The notes below the pieces were generated by a model, which saw only the letters and a list, made by a program, of their open reading frames with translations, made no database searches and was not told the DNA's origin. A DNA stretch of 64,000 nucleotides, from assembly GCA_029262235.1 (NCBI GenBank), contig JAJCZU010000006.1, positions 322,934-386,933 on the forward strand. Reading direction: 5' to 3'. This document shows, in pieces, positions 27,015-35,555 of the stretch (position 1 is the stretch's first letter; each line of letters opens with the position of its first letter). The DNA comes from Candidatus Eiseniibacteriota bacterium. GTDB taxonomy: Bacteria > Orphanbacterota > Orphanbacteria > Orphanbacterales > Orphanbacteraceae. Made by a program: the position numbers and the translations under genes.

Positions 27015-28355
27015 ATGGCGCGTGGCGTCCTGGTAGAAGAAGTAAAGCCGGGTTCTCCCGGCCAGCTGAGCGGGATTCTGGCGGGAGACCGCCTGATCGA
27101 AGTGAACGGCCGCAATGTGGACGATCACCTCGACATCCGGTTTCATGCGGCCACGCCGGGCGATGTCAGGCTGAGCCTGCAGCGAACCGGGGAATCGCTC
27201 GAACTGACGCTCCCGGAGCAGCGCTATCCACTCCGGGGGATCACGTTCGAGGAGATCAAGACGAAGGTCTGCGGCAGCGCCTGCATCTTCTGCTTCATCG
27301 ATCAGCTGCCCGACGGCGTCCGCAGTTCCCTCAAGGTCAAAGACGAAGATTATCGCCTTTCTTTCCTTCACGGAAACTACATGACGCTGAATACGCTCAA
27401 GGATCGCGATATCGAGCGGATTTTCGAACAGCGTCTCTCGCCGCTCTACGTTTCGATTCACTCCGTCGATCCCGAAGTCCGCGCGAAGATTCTCGGGCGC
27501 CCGCCGAGACGTGAACTGATTCCCACGATCGAAACTCTGCTCGGCGGCGGAATCGAACTGTACGGCCAGATCGTCCTTTGCCCGAAAGTGAACGATGGCG
27601 CGATTCTCGACGAAACGATCGAAGTGCTTGGGGGATATCATCCGGGCATGAAAGCAATTGCCGTCGTACCGCTCGGCCTGTCCGCGCACAGAGATGAGAA
27701 TCCGCTGCTCAGTCCTGTAACGAAGGAAGTCGCCGGCCGCGTGCTCGATCAGATTCACGAGCACCAGGAACGGCTTCTCAAAGAGAAGGGGACGCGTTTC
27801 GTGTGGCCGGGCGACGAGTTCTTCCTGAAGGCCGAACGGCCGCTCCCCGCGTCGGATTATTACGAAGCGTTCGATCAGTATGAGGACGGCATCGGCATGA
27901 TCCGCTCGTTTACGAATGAATTCGAGAAAGCGCTGACCGCCGTCTCGCATCGTACGCCCGTCACGAAGAAGCTCGCGATCGTAACGGGAACGCTCTTCGC
28001 GAAGACGCTCGAAGGCATGGTAGGACAGCTGGCGGAGCGTTCCGGCATGGAACTCCGCGTCATTCCCGTGCCGAACGATTTTCTTGGACGCGCCATCAAT
28101 GTAGCGGGTCTGCTCTGCGGACAGGATATCGCGCGCGTGATCGCGGCGGAGGCGCCGGGCTGGGACGTGGCGATTCCGGCCGAGGTCGTTTCGCGCGCGA
28201 ACGGCCTGCTCCTCGATGACTGGAGTCCGGACCGCGTGCGGAGCGAAGGGAGCGCGAACGAACTGTTCGTCGTGAACGGGCCGGGCGATCTCGTGAGATT
28301 GCTGTGGGAAGGGCGATGCGAGGGAGCCGGAACGGCGACCTATCCGCACGTCTGA
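27015..28355 (+). CDS. DUF512-family PDZ/radical SAM-like protein
   Basis: 446 residues. An N-terminal PDZ domain (1-65; GVLVEEVKPGSPGQLSGILAGDRLIEVNG) leads into KVCGSACIFCFIDQLP with Cys86, Cys90 and Cys93 in the CxxxCxxC arrangement of a radical SAM 4Fe-4S cluster, then a radical SAM-type barrel (YVSIHSVDPEVRAKILGR) and a C-terminal DUF512 domain with LAIVTGTLFA and GLLCGQDI. Proteins of this build are widespread and often sit near ribosome-assembly GTPases, but their reaction is not established. GGAGGGGA precedes the ATG by about 10 bases. Confidence 0.88.
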   Translation: MARGVLVEEVKPGSPGQLSGILAGDRLIEVNGRNVDDHLDIRFHAATPGDVRLSLQRTGESLELTLPEQRYPLRGITFEEIKTKVCGSACIFCFIDQLPDGVRSSLKVKDEDYRLSFLHGNYMTLNTLKDRDIERIFEQRLSPLYVSIHSVDPEVRAKILGRPPRRELIPTIETLLGGGIELYGQIVLCPKVNDGAILDETIEVLGGYHPGMKAIAVVPLGLSAHRDENPLLSPVTKEVAGRVLDQIHEHQERLLKEKGTRFVWPGDEFFLKAERPLPASDYYEAFDQYEDGIGMIRSFTNEFEKALTAVSHRTPVTKKLAIVTGTLFAKTLEGMVGQLAERSGMELRVIPVPNDFLGRAINVAGLLCGQDIARVIAAEAPGWDVAIPAEVVSRANGLLLDDWSPDRVRSEGSANELFVVNGPGDLVRLLWEGRCEGAGTATYPHV

Positions 28356-28387
28356 TTCGAATCGGAATGAAAAGCAGTGCGAGCGGA

Positions 28388-29074
28388 TCAGGGCGTGGCG
28401 CCGATGGCCCCGATCTGGTAGAGCCACCCGGCCGGTATCGTGATCGTCACTGTCTTCTCCTCGAGCGAAGGTTCCAGCGTGATCTGCCTGCCGTCTCTGT
28501 CTCGCGCCACGACTTCGAGAAACGGGCCGATCCGTTCGTTTGTGTCGGGATCGTAGAACGCGATCGACTCGCCTTCCTTCCGCATTTCGAGCGCGGTAAG
28601 TATCTCTGAGATGATGACGAGATCGCCACCTTCCCAGAGCGGATTCTCGGAGAACTGCCACACCTGGCGGACATGATTCTGTCCGCCTTCGTAAGCTTCC
28701 CGGATCAATAATGTGCGCTGATAGGCCACCTGATCGCCGTCGCTGCCGAAGGACGAGCTGCCTTTGCTCTCCGTCCAGACCACCTGCCCTTTCGAGCCGT
28801 GCATCTCCACGATCCAGTAGGCGAACTGCTTCTCATGTTCGGTGAAGCGCCAGATCAGCCCTTCAGGAATGAACTCGCAGTAGTAACTGTCGCCCTTGAA
28901 AACGAATCCGGGGACTTCTTCGGCCATCTGGTTCGGAGCGTCGTATGTGCGGATGTCGGGGACGATCGGCTGTTCGTTCGTGCGGATGGGGGCGGGGTCC
29001 TTCGCCTGCACGATCCCGGCGGACAGGATCGCGCATACGCCTAGAAATACAGAAAGGACACGGTGCGCTCTCAT
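28388..29074 (-). CDS. Secreted protein of unknown function
   Basis: 228 residues from the ATG at 29074; the frame extends upstream but that part lacks gene-like features. A signal peptide (MRAHRVLSVFLGVCAILSAGIVQA) is followed by a 200-residue beta-rich soluble domain (GFVFKGDSYYCEFIPEGLIWRFTEHEKQFAYWIVEM and following). No catalytic motif or family recognised. On the minus strand a TTGACA lies at 29110-29105, about 30 bases ahead of the start, but its -10 partner is weak. Convergent with the PDZ-radical SAM gene. Confidence 0.6.
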   Translation of the reverse strand: MRAHRVLSVFLGVCAILSAGIVQAKDPAPIRTNEQPIVPDIRTYDAPNQMAEEVPGFVFKGDSYYCEFIPEGLIWRFTEHEKQFAYWIVEMHGSKGQVVWTESKGSSSFGSDGDQVAYQRTLLIREAYEGGQNHVRQVWQFSENPLWEGGDLVIISEILTALEMRKEGESIAFYDPDTNERIGPFLEVVARDRDGRQITLEPSLEEKTVTITIPAGWLYQIGAIGATP

Positions 29075-29165
29075 AGTGCGAACGTACTCGTATCCGACCC
29101 TGTCTGTCAAGGGGGAGAGGGCGACAGGAGCCTGCTGAAAGGCACGGGAGCCTTCTTCGAATGGG

Positions 29166-30533
29166 TCAGGGCGAGCCGGCCGATACCCCATTGGCCGCAA
29201 TCGTGTCGCGGTACCAGACTGCGCTGTCTTTCAATGTGCGTGTTTGTGTTTCGTAGTCGACCCAGATGAGGCCGAATCGTTTCTCATATCCCTGGGCCCA
29301 CTCGAAATTGTCGAGCAGGGACCATGCGAAGTAACCTTCCAGCGGCACGCCGTCCGTGATCGCCTGATGTGCGGCGCGCAGGTGGCCGCGGAAAAAAGCG
29401 ATGCGTCGCTCGTCGCGAATGCGTCCGGCAGCGTCGGGTCCGTCCGCATAGGCAGCCCCATTCTCAGTAATATAGATACGCGGAGGCGCGTAATCCCGAT
29501 GCACGCGCACGAGAAGATCGCGCATGCCCTCGGGGTAGACTTCCCAACCCATGTCGGTCAGTTCTTTCTTCGGCACCATCGACACCGATTCCGGATTGCC
29601 CGTGCCGTTCTCTCTCATGACGGCGCGCGCGTAGTAATTGATGCCCAGATAGTCGAGCGGCTGGGCGATCGTTGCGAGATCGCCCGGCTTCACAAATGGC
29701 ATGCCGGACACAGGCAGGTGACCGCGCGCGACGCGGTCCGCGACGGCATCGGCGGGGTACTTCGCATGAAACAGCGGATCCAGATACCAGCGATTGAAGA
29801 AGCCGTCCATCCAGCGCGCCGCATCGTGATCTTCTGCGCGGTCCGTAGCGGGCGAGGTGGGTGTGAGGTTCAGCACGATGCCGACCGGGGCCCCCGGCAC
29901 GTTGCCGCGAATAACACGAGCGGCCATGCCGTGCGAAAGAAGCACATGATGCGCCGCCGCGAGTGCGACGGCGGGATCGTGCAATCCCGGCGCATGTTCT
30001 CCGTCTTCATGTCCCAGGTGCGCAATGCACCACGGTTCGTTGTGCGTCGCCCAACTGGCCACGCGATCGCCGAGTCGACGCGACACGACATCGGCATACG
30101 TCGCGAACGCGTCCGTTGTCGCCCGCGCTGCCCAGCCACCGCGATCCTGCAGCGCCTGCGGCAGATCCCAGTGATAGAGAGTGGCGAACGGTTGAATGCC
30201 GGCTTCGAGCAGGCCGTCCACGAGTCGTTCGTAAAAATCGAGTCCGGCGGAATTGACCGCGCCGGTCCCCTGCGGAATGATGCGCGGCCATGCGATGGAA
30301 AAGCGATACGCGCCGAGTCCGAGGGTTCGGATCAGCGCCAGGTCGTCCCGCCAGCGATGATAATGATCGCAGGCCACGGCTCCCGAACTGCCGTCGGCGA
30401 TTCGCCCGGGCTCGCTACAGAATCGATCCCAGATCGACTCACCCCTGCCATCTTCCCCGGCAGCGCCTTCGATCTGATACGCGGACGTAGCGACACCCCA
30501 GAGGAAGGAGTCCGGAAATTGTGTCGATGTCAT
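29166..30533 (-). CDS. GH1 beta-glucosidase
   Basis: 455 residues, full GH1 length, from the ATG at 30533 (GGAG 8 bases upstream). Single TIM barrel with N-terminal FPDSFLWGVATSAYQIEG, acid/base Glu166 in THNEPW, and nucleophile Glu357 in ITENG. The sugar-binding block LLDNFEWAQGYEKRFGLIWVDY is intact. No signal peptide, so it is cytosolic and acts on imported beta-glucosides or cellobiose. No sugar transporter is adjacent. Confidence 0.95.
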   Translation of the reverse strand: MTSTQFPDSFLWGVATSAYQIEGAAGEDGRGESIWDRFCSEPGRIADGSSGAVACDHYHRWRDDLALIRTLGLGAYRFSIAWPRIIPQGTGAVNSAGLDFYERLVDGLLEAGIQPFATLYHWDLPQALQDRGGWAARATTDAFATYADVVSRRLGDRVASWATHNEPWCIAHLGHEDGEHAPGLHDPAVALAAAHHVLLSHGMAARVIRGNVPGAPVGIVLNLTPTSPATDRAEDHDAARWMDGFFNRWYLDPLFHAKYPADAVADRVARGHLPVSGMPFVKPGDLATIAQPLDYLGINYYARAVMRENGTGNPESVSMVPKKELTDMGWEVYPEGMRDLLVRVHRDYAPPRIYITENGAAYADGPDAAGRIRDERRIAFFRGHLRAAHQAITDGVPLEGYFAWSLLDNFEWAQGYEKRFGLIWVDYETQTRTLKDSAVWYRDTIAANGVSAGSP

Positions 30534-30689
30534 GCCGCTTCTCCGAAGATGAGGGCTGATTTGAGAATGATCGGAGAGCATGCCACTCCATACAAAAAGG
30601 GGCCGAGGCGGCCATGATCGATCCGGAAGCTGGATTCGAGACCAGACGGAGGGTACTGCTCCGCTGAGCTCTTGAAAACGACGCAGAAG

Positions 30690-30762
30690 CGTCCCCACGG
30701 GGAGTCGAACCCCGGTTTTCGCCGTGAAAGGGCGACGTCCTAGGCCACTAGACGATGGGGAC
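30690..30762 (-). tRNA. tRNA-Glu (anticodon TTC)
   Basis: Read on the minus strand: acceptor stem GTCCCCA (30762-30756) pairs with TGGGGAC (30697-30691), discriminator G at 30690. The D-arm TCGTCTAGTGGCCTAGGA, the anticodon loop CCTTTCACG with TTC, and the T-arm CGGGGTTCGACTCCCCG are all present. The sequence closely follows bacterial tRNA-Glu. CCA is not encoded. Confidence 0.97.
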
Positions 30763-30778
30763 GTTTTGAAGAACCAAC

Positions 30779-30808
30779 AGGTTAGGGGAAGCGCTCATTC
30801 TTTGTCAA
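30779..30808 (-). promoter_or_regulatory. Candidate promoter of tRNA-Glu
   Basis: Minus strand: perfect TTGACA (30808-30803), 18-base spacer, TAACCT (30784-30779). Predicted transcription start about 10 bases before the mature tRNA 5' end. Confidence 0.6.
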
Positions 30809-30839
30809 ACACCATTTCGCGGCCCCGGAGGGGCCTGAT

Positions 30840-30869
30840 TTGACAGGGCGTTCCCGCCGTTCGTATAAT
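30840..30869 (+). promoter_or_regulatory. Consensus sigma-70 promoter of the sigma-54 activator gene
   Basis: TTGACA (30840-30845), 18-base spacer, TATAAT (30864-30869), both hexamers perfect. About 80 bases of untranslated leader precede the ATG at 30957. Confidence 0.75.
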
Positions 30870-30956
30870 TGAGAACAGTACCGCGGGAAGCCGGCGCGGA
30901 TACGCCGAGTCCCCCCGTGGTTTGCACCCATCGCTCCCCAGAAACGATGGTCACCG

Positions 30957-32345
30957 ATGAGGAACCGCCACGAAATCCTCGTCTGCGGTGAGCGCCGCGC
31001 GGAAATCACGACCCGGCTGCGGGACATTCTCCCCGAAGGCACCACCCCCTCGATTCTTTCCGTAACGGACGGCGCGGATCTCTGCGCGCAAAGTTCTTCC
31101 CCCGAGCCCGATCTCGTGCTGGCGTCGACTGACTGCGTACGGGACCAGGTATTTCTCGACTGGCTGCGTGATCATCATCGCGAACATGCGGTCGTCTGGA
31201 TTCGCCGCAGCGACTCGCCGAACGAAACTCCTGTCGCGGGAGCGCTCGTGCTGCCGGAGCAGGAACTGCGCGCCGTTCCTTATCTGCTGAAGCTCGTGCG
31301 TCGCCGTGTGCAGGATGAAGCGCGCGCAGCAGGTGCGGGCGCGTACAAGGCGCGCCGCCGGATCGTCGGAGGGTCCGAAGGGATTCTCGAAGTACAGACG
31401 TACGCGCGCAAGGTCTGCAACGCGCAGTCGTCCGTACTCGTGACCGGGGAGAGCGGCACGGGGAAGGAACTGATCGCTTCGCTGATCCATTACGAAAGTG
31501 AGCGAAGGGGCGAGCCGTTCGTGAAGGTGAACTGCGCCGCCATTCCGGAAACGCTTCTCGAAACAGAACTCTTCGGCATCGAGAGCAATATCGCCACGAA
31601 TGTAGACCGAAGGATCGGCAAGTTCGAACAGGCGCAACGGGGAACGATTTTCCTCGACGAAGTCGGTGACATGAGCCTCATGACGCAGGCGAAAGTGCTG
31701 CGTGTGCTTCAGGAGCGCGAGTTCGAACGGGTCGGCGGAACCGAAACGATCCATGTGCGAACGCGTGTGATTGCCGCTACGAATAAAGACCTGCGCGCCG
31801 AGATGAAGAAGGCGCTGTTCCGGTCGGACCTCTTTTATCGACTGAACGTCATCAACCTCCAGATTCCGGCGCTTCGCGATCGCCGCGAGGATATTCCTGC
31901 ACTCACGGAGTACTTCATCGGGGTCTTCTGCGAGGAGAACGGACTTTCGCCGAGAACGGTTACGCCGGAGACGATGGAACTGCTGATCGATTACGAATGG
32001 CCCGGGAACGTGCGCGAACTCGAGAATGCGATCGAGCGCGCGGTCGTGCTCGGTGACGGAGACACGATCGCGACCGAAGACCTCCCGCCGGCCATCCTGG
32101 GGACTGTGCAACCGGGGGCCGACGACGCGGACGCCCGGACACTCCAGAGTCGTGTGTCGGACTTCGAGCGAAGCCTGCTGATCGACGCGCTCAACCGGAG
32201 TGACTGGGTCCAGGCGCACGCCGCGCGGCGGCTCGGCATTTCCGAGCGCAGCATGTGGCACTTCTACAAGAAGTACCGCCTCGACCGTTTCGTGAAGAAT
32301 CGCCGTCCCGGCAGAAAACGTGGTCGCTCGGCGCGCGCTCTGTAG
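30957..32345 (+). CDS. Sigma-54-interacting AAA+ transcriptional activator with pseudo-receiver
   Basis: 462 residues. Residues 1-125 resemble a receiver domain in length and pattern ([10 protein letters not shown]) but the phospho-acceptor Asp is replaced by Ser57, so it is probably not phosphorylated. Residues about 136-370 are the AAA+ domain: Walker A GESGTGKE (164-171), Walker [10 protein letters not shown] (231-239), arginine-finger block [11 protein letters not shown]. The sigma-54 contact loop, normally GAFTGA, reads NIATNV (211-216), keeping only the central Thr. The C-terminus has a Fis-type helix-turn-helix ([21 protein letters not shown]) and a basic tail. Its target may be a sigma-54 promoter elsewhere in this window. 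The ribosome site is weak. Confidence 0.88.
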   Translation: MRNRHEILVCGERRAEITTRLRDILPEGTTPSILSVTDGADLCAQSSSPEPDLVLASTDCVRDQVFLDWLRDHHREHAVVWIRRSDSPNETPVAGALVLPEQELRAVPYLLKLVRRRVQDEARAAGAGAYKARRRIVGGSEGILEVQTYARKVCNAQSSVLVTGESGTGKELIASLIHYESERRGEPFVKVNCAAIPETLLETELFGIESNIATNVDRRIGKFEQAQRGTIFLDEVGDMSLMTQAKVLRVLQEREFERVGGTETIHVRTRVIAATNKDLRAEMKKALFRSDLFYRLNVINLQIPALRDRREDIPALTEYFIGVFCEENGLSPRTVTPETMELLIDYEWPGNVRELENAIERAVVLGDGDTIATEDLPPAILGTVQPGADDADARTLQSRVSDFERSLLIDALNRSDWVQAHAARRLGISERSMWHFYKKYRLDRFVKNRRPGRKRGRSARAL

Positions 32346-32393
32346 CCAGTTTTCGCTTGGAGGCCCGTCCCTGAGCGGCTACTCTTCTTGATC

Positions 32394-33548
32394 ATGAACC
32401 CGCCGCAACGCGTATTTCCGTTCCTGTTCGATCGCCACGGTGAGTGGCTCTGTCGATTCTTCTTTTTGTTCGTGGAAGACCCTCTCGACGCCGAAGATCT
32501 CGCGTACGAATATTTTATTCGGTTCTGGGACGAAGCGCCGGGCGCATGCGGGCGCGAATTCCTGTTGCAGCGCGCGTTCGAACTGCTCACGACGTACGAC
32601 CGGCGCATGCGCCAGCGTCCGTACGAGCCGATTCCGATTGCGAATCCGGGCCCGGTGAAAAAGTCCGCGACGCAGTCGATCGGTGAGCGCTGGGACCGTC
32701 TTGCGCACGCGATCCTCTTCGCCCGTCTCGAGGCGAGGATCGCTCCCGAAGAAACGGGGGCCGCGTACGGATCGACGGACGCACGCGCGGCGCAGGTCGT
32801 GGAGAAGATCGTGCGATCGGCGACCGCGTCGTGGCCTGCGAAGGAGAAGGCGGAGGCGCGGGATGAAGTGCGGCGCTTTCTTGTCAGCGATGAGGGAACG
32901 GGTACGCCGGAGCCGCTCGCTCCGTTCGCGCTTCATTATCGAAAGACGCTTCCCGACAAAGCGTTCCGCAGACTGAAGAGGCGGCTCGACCGGGAGCGCC
33001 CTTCGGGTGAAGAAGTCGTTTCGTACGAGGGAATCGATTCGCCGATCGGTCGTGTCTGGATCGCGACGCGCGAGGAAGTGGCCACGACGATTTCGATTTC
33101 CGGCATGCACGAAGCCGATTTCGTGGCACGCATCGTACCCCGCTTCGGTTCGTTTCCCGAGAAGCTGGCCGCCGGTTCCACGTCAGCATCGAGACAGCTG
33201 CTCCGCTACTTCGACGGCTCGCTCCGCCGCTTTACGTTTCCGTATCGATTTCTGGGCGCGACCACGTTTCAGTCCGAAGTGTGGTCCGCCTGCGCCCGGG
33301 TCGAATACGGGCAGATACGAAGCTACAAGGATATCGCGGAAGCGATCGAAAAGCCGGGCGCCACGCGCGCTGTCGGCGGGGCGCTCAGCCGCAATCCGCT
33401 TCCCATCGTCGTTCCCTGTCACCGCATCCTCGCGAGCAACGGGCGACTTCACGGTTTCTCCGGCGGCCTCGATCGCAAGGGCAAGCTCCTTGCCATCGAA
33501 GGCGTCGGCGACCTCTTCGCATCGAGCCACGCGATCGGGGAACAGTAG
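32394..33548 (+). CDS. Fusion of a sigma-factor region-2-like domain with a methylated-DNA alkyltransferase
   Basis: 384 residues from the ATG at 32394 (a TTG six bases upstream is in frame). Residues about 6-48 (FPFLFDRHGEWLCRFFFLF, then DPLDAEDLAYEYFIRFWDE) strongly resemble region 2 of extracytoplasmic-function sigma factors. Residues 50-200 are helical and unrecognised; they lack a clear region 4. Residues about 205-375 are the O6-alkylguanine transferase: FQSEVWSACARVEYGQIRSYKDIA, the recognition-helix and Asn hinge segment GGALSRNPLPIVVPCHRIL with acceptor Cys342, and LHGFSGGLDRKGKLLAIEG. A suicidal DNA-repair protein that might sense its own methylation for transcription, as Ada does with another domain. 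One continuous frame, no frameshift. Confidence 0.8.
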   Translation: MNPPQRVFPFLFDRHGEWLCRFFFLFVEDPLDAEDLAYEYFIRFWDEAPGACGREFLLQRAFELLTTYDRRMRQRPYEPIPIANPGPVKKSATQSIGERWDRLAHAILFARLEARIAPEETGAAYGSTDARAAQVVEKIVRSATASWPAKEKAEARDEVRRFLVSDEGTGTPEPLAPFALHYRKTLPDKAFRRLKRRLDRERPSGEEVVSYEGIDSPIGRVWIATREEVATTISISGMHEADFVARIVPRFGSFPEKLAAGSTSASRQLLRYFDGSLRRFTFPYRFLGATTFQSEVWSACARVEYGQIRSYKDIAEAIEKPGATRAVGGALSRNPLPIVVPCHRILASNGRLHGFSGGLDRKGKLLAIEGVGDLFASSHAIGEQ

Positions 33549-33565
33549 GGGCGGCCCCGTATCTC

Positions 33566-34795
33566 ATGAGACTCATCGGCACCGTATTTCGTACTGAACT
33601 TCGCGCGGCTCTCCGCGACCGCAATACCGTCGTGTACTCGCTCGTGATTCCGCTCGCGCTTTATCCGATTCTTTTCTGGGGGATAGGCGAGTGGTTCAGT
33701 TTTCAGCAAGGCTCTCTCGAGAAACAGAAGTCGCGCGTCGTGATCGAAGAAGAGGCGCGCTCTCCACTCGGCGAAGCGATCGCGGCTGACGAGCGCTGGC
33801 GCGTCAGCGAAAGGGAAACGGACGCGCTCGCCGCGGTGAGTGCGGGGGAGATCGACGCGTTCGTGCGCATCGAAGCGCCGTCTTCGGACACCGGCACCTG
33901 GTCCCTGCACGCCTGGTTCGACGAAGCCCGCGATCGATCGCGCGTCGCGAAGACACGGCTTGGAGAAGTGATCGAAGAGACGGATCGCGCGCTCGTCGAG
34001 GATCGCCTGCTGGCTTACGGGGAAACGAACGAGACCTTCGCGATCATTAATATGGAAACGGAAAACATCGCGTCGGCGAAAGAAGTCGGCCAGACAATAC
34101 TCGCCCGCGTGCTTCCGATGCTGCTCGTCTTCATGCTCAGCATGGGCGCGATGCATCCGGCTGTCGATGTTCTAGCCGGCGAAAAGGAACGCAAGACGAT
34201 CGAGACGATTCTCGTGAGCGGGGCGCCGCGGGAGGCGATCCTGGCAGGCAAGTATCTGCTCGTTGTCACGGCGGCGTTTGCGGCACTCGTGCTGAATCTC
34301 ATCGGTATGGTGCTTGCATTCAAACATATGTTCTCGATGATGGGGGATGCGAAGATTCAAATCGCGATCCCGTTCACGTCGGTGATCGCCGTCCTGTTTG
34401 CGGGGCTGCTTTTCGCAGCCTTCGTGGCGGCCGTCATGGTTCTGTTCGCCAGCTTTGCGCGCACTTTCAAAGAGGGCCAGAGTTATGTTACGCCGTTTTA
34501 TCTGCTGATGATGTTCCCCACTCTCCTCGCGGTCATGCCGGGAGTGGAGCTCGACCTTCGCACGGCCTGGATTCCGATCACGAACGTCGCGCTCCTGTTT
34601 CGGGAAGTCATTGCGGGGAATTTTCCATGGGGACCGATCGCCATCACGCTCGGCACGCTGCTCCTGACGACGGCTTTCGTGATCGCCATTGCGCGACGCG
34701 TGTATGCCGACGAGGAACTGCGGCTCGGCAGTGGAGGGAAGACGCTTCGCTCCCTGCCCTCGATCATCCGGCGAAGCCGCAAGAGGAGTGCATGA
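33566..34795 (+). CDS. ABC-2 type permease, NatB-like
   Basis: 409 residues from the ATG at 33566, 17 bases after the alkyltransferase stop. The N-terminus (TVFRTELRAALRDRNTVVYSLVIPLALYPILFW) is the first membrane segment, followed by a 120-residue extracytoplasmic loop and five C-terminal membrane segments. AGEKERKTIETILVSGAPREAILAGKYL is the hallmark coupling segment of NatB-type permeases. It probably forms a heterodimer with the permease/CPBP fusion two genes downstream. Known relatives extrude sodium or peptides. Confidence 0.88.
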   Translation: MRLIGTVFRTELRAALRDRNTVVYSLVIPLALYPILFWGIGEWFSFQQGSLEKQKSRVVIEEEARSPLGEAIAADERWRVSERETDALAAVSAGEIDAFVRIEAPSSDTGTWSLHAWFDEARDRSRVAKTRLGEVIEETDRALVEDRLLAYGETNETFAIINMETENIASAKEVGQTILARVLPMLLVFMLSMGAMHPAVDVLAGEKERKTIETILVSGAPREAILAGKYLLVVTAAFAALVLNLIGMVLAFKHMFSMMGDAKIQIAIPFTSVIAVLFAGLLFAAFVAAVMVLFASFARTFKEGQSYVTPFYLLMMFPTLLAVMPGVELDLRTAWIPITNVALLFREVIAGNFPWGPIAITLGTLLLTTAFVIAIARRVYADEELRLGSGGKTLRSLPSIIRRSRKRSA

Positions 34796-34796
34796 C

Positions 34797-35555
34797 ATGA
34801 GCAGCATGATTTCGGCCGACACGCTCGTAAAGCGCTATCACGATCCGGCGCGCGGCGACCTGCTCGCGGTCGATCACGTCTCGTTCGAGTGCAGGGAAGG
34901 GGAGATCTTCGGCCTCCTGGGGCCGAACGGAGCAGGGAAGACGACCACGCTCAGGATGCTGGCGACTCTGCTGAAGCCGACGTCCGGTACTGCCGTCCTG
35001 AACGGATATGACGTCGTGCGCGAATCGGAAAAAGTACGCGCTTCGATCGGGTATCTCTCGGGCGATACCGGACTCTACGGCCGGCTCACGCCGCTCGAAA
35101 CGCTGCGCTACTTCGCGCGGCTCAATCATTTCCCCGAGGGCCGCCTCGAAGAGCGGGTCATGTCGCTGGTGCGCGAGTTCGAGATCGAGCGCTTTGCGGA
35201 TGTTCGCTGCGAAAAACTCTCCACGGGAATGAAACAGAAAGTTTCGATTGCGCGGGCGGTCGTGCACGACCCCGCGATCCTCATTTTCGACGAGCCGACA
35301 TCCGGGCTCGACATTCTGGTTGCCGACACGCTTCTGACCTACATCGAACGCTGCCGCGACCTCGACAAATGCGTCGTGTTCTCGACGCACGTCATGAGCG
35401 AAGCGGAGCGTCTGTGCGACCGGATCGCGGTCATCTACGAAGGGCGCATTCTCGCGGTCGGGTCTCTCGAAGAACTTCGCAGTCTGACCGGCGAGCGTTA
35501 TCTTGAGAAGATTTTCCGGTCCCTTCTCGAAAGCGGGTCCCGTGAAATCGCGTGA
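34797..35555 (+). CDS. ABC transporter ATP-binding protein, NatA-like
   Basis: 252 residues from the ATG at 34797 (GAGGAG about 9 bases upstream). Walker A GPNGAGKT (42-49), signature LSTGMKQ (141-147), Walker B ILIFDEP (161-167), and H-loop [12 protein letters not shown] are intact. The start lies 1 base after the upstream permease stop and the end overlaps the next gene by 14 bases, so permease-ATPase-permease form one operon. Confidence 0.94.
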   Translation: MSSMISADTLVKRYHDPARGDLLAVDHVSFECREGEIFGLLGPNGAGKTTTLRMLATLLKPTSGTAVLNGYDVVRESEKVRASIGYLSGDTGLYGRLTPLETLRYFARLNHFPEGRLEERVMSLVREFEIERFADVRCEKLSTGMKQKVSIARAVVHDPAILIFDEPTSGLDILVADTLLTYIERCRDLDKCVVFSTHVMSEAERLCDRIAVIYEGRILAVGSLEELRSLTGERYLEKIFRSLLESGSREIA

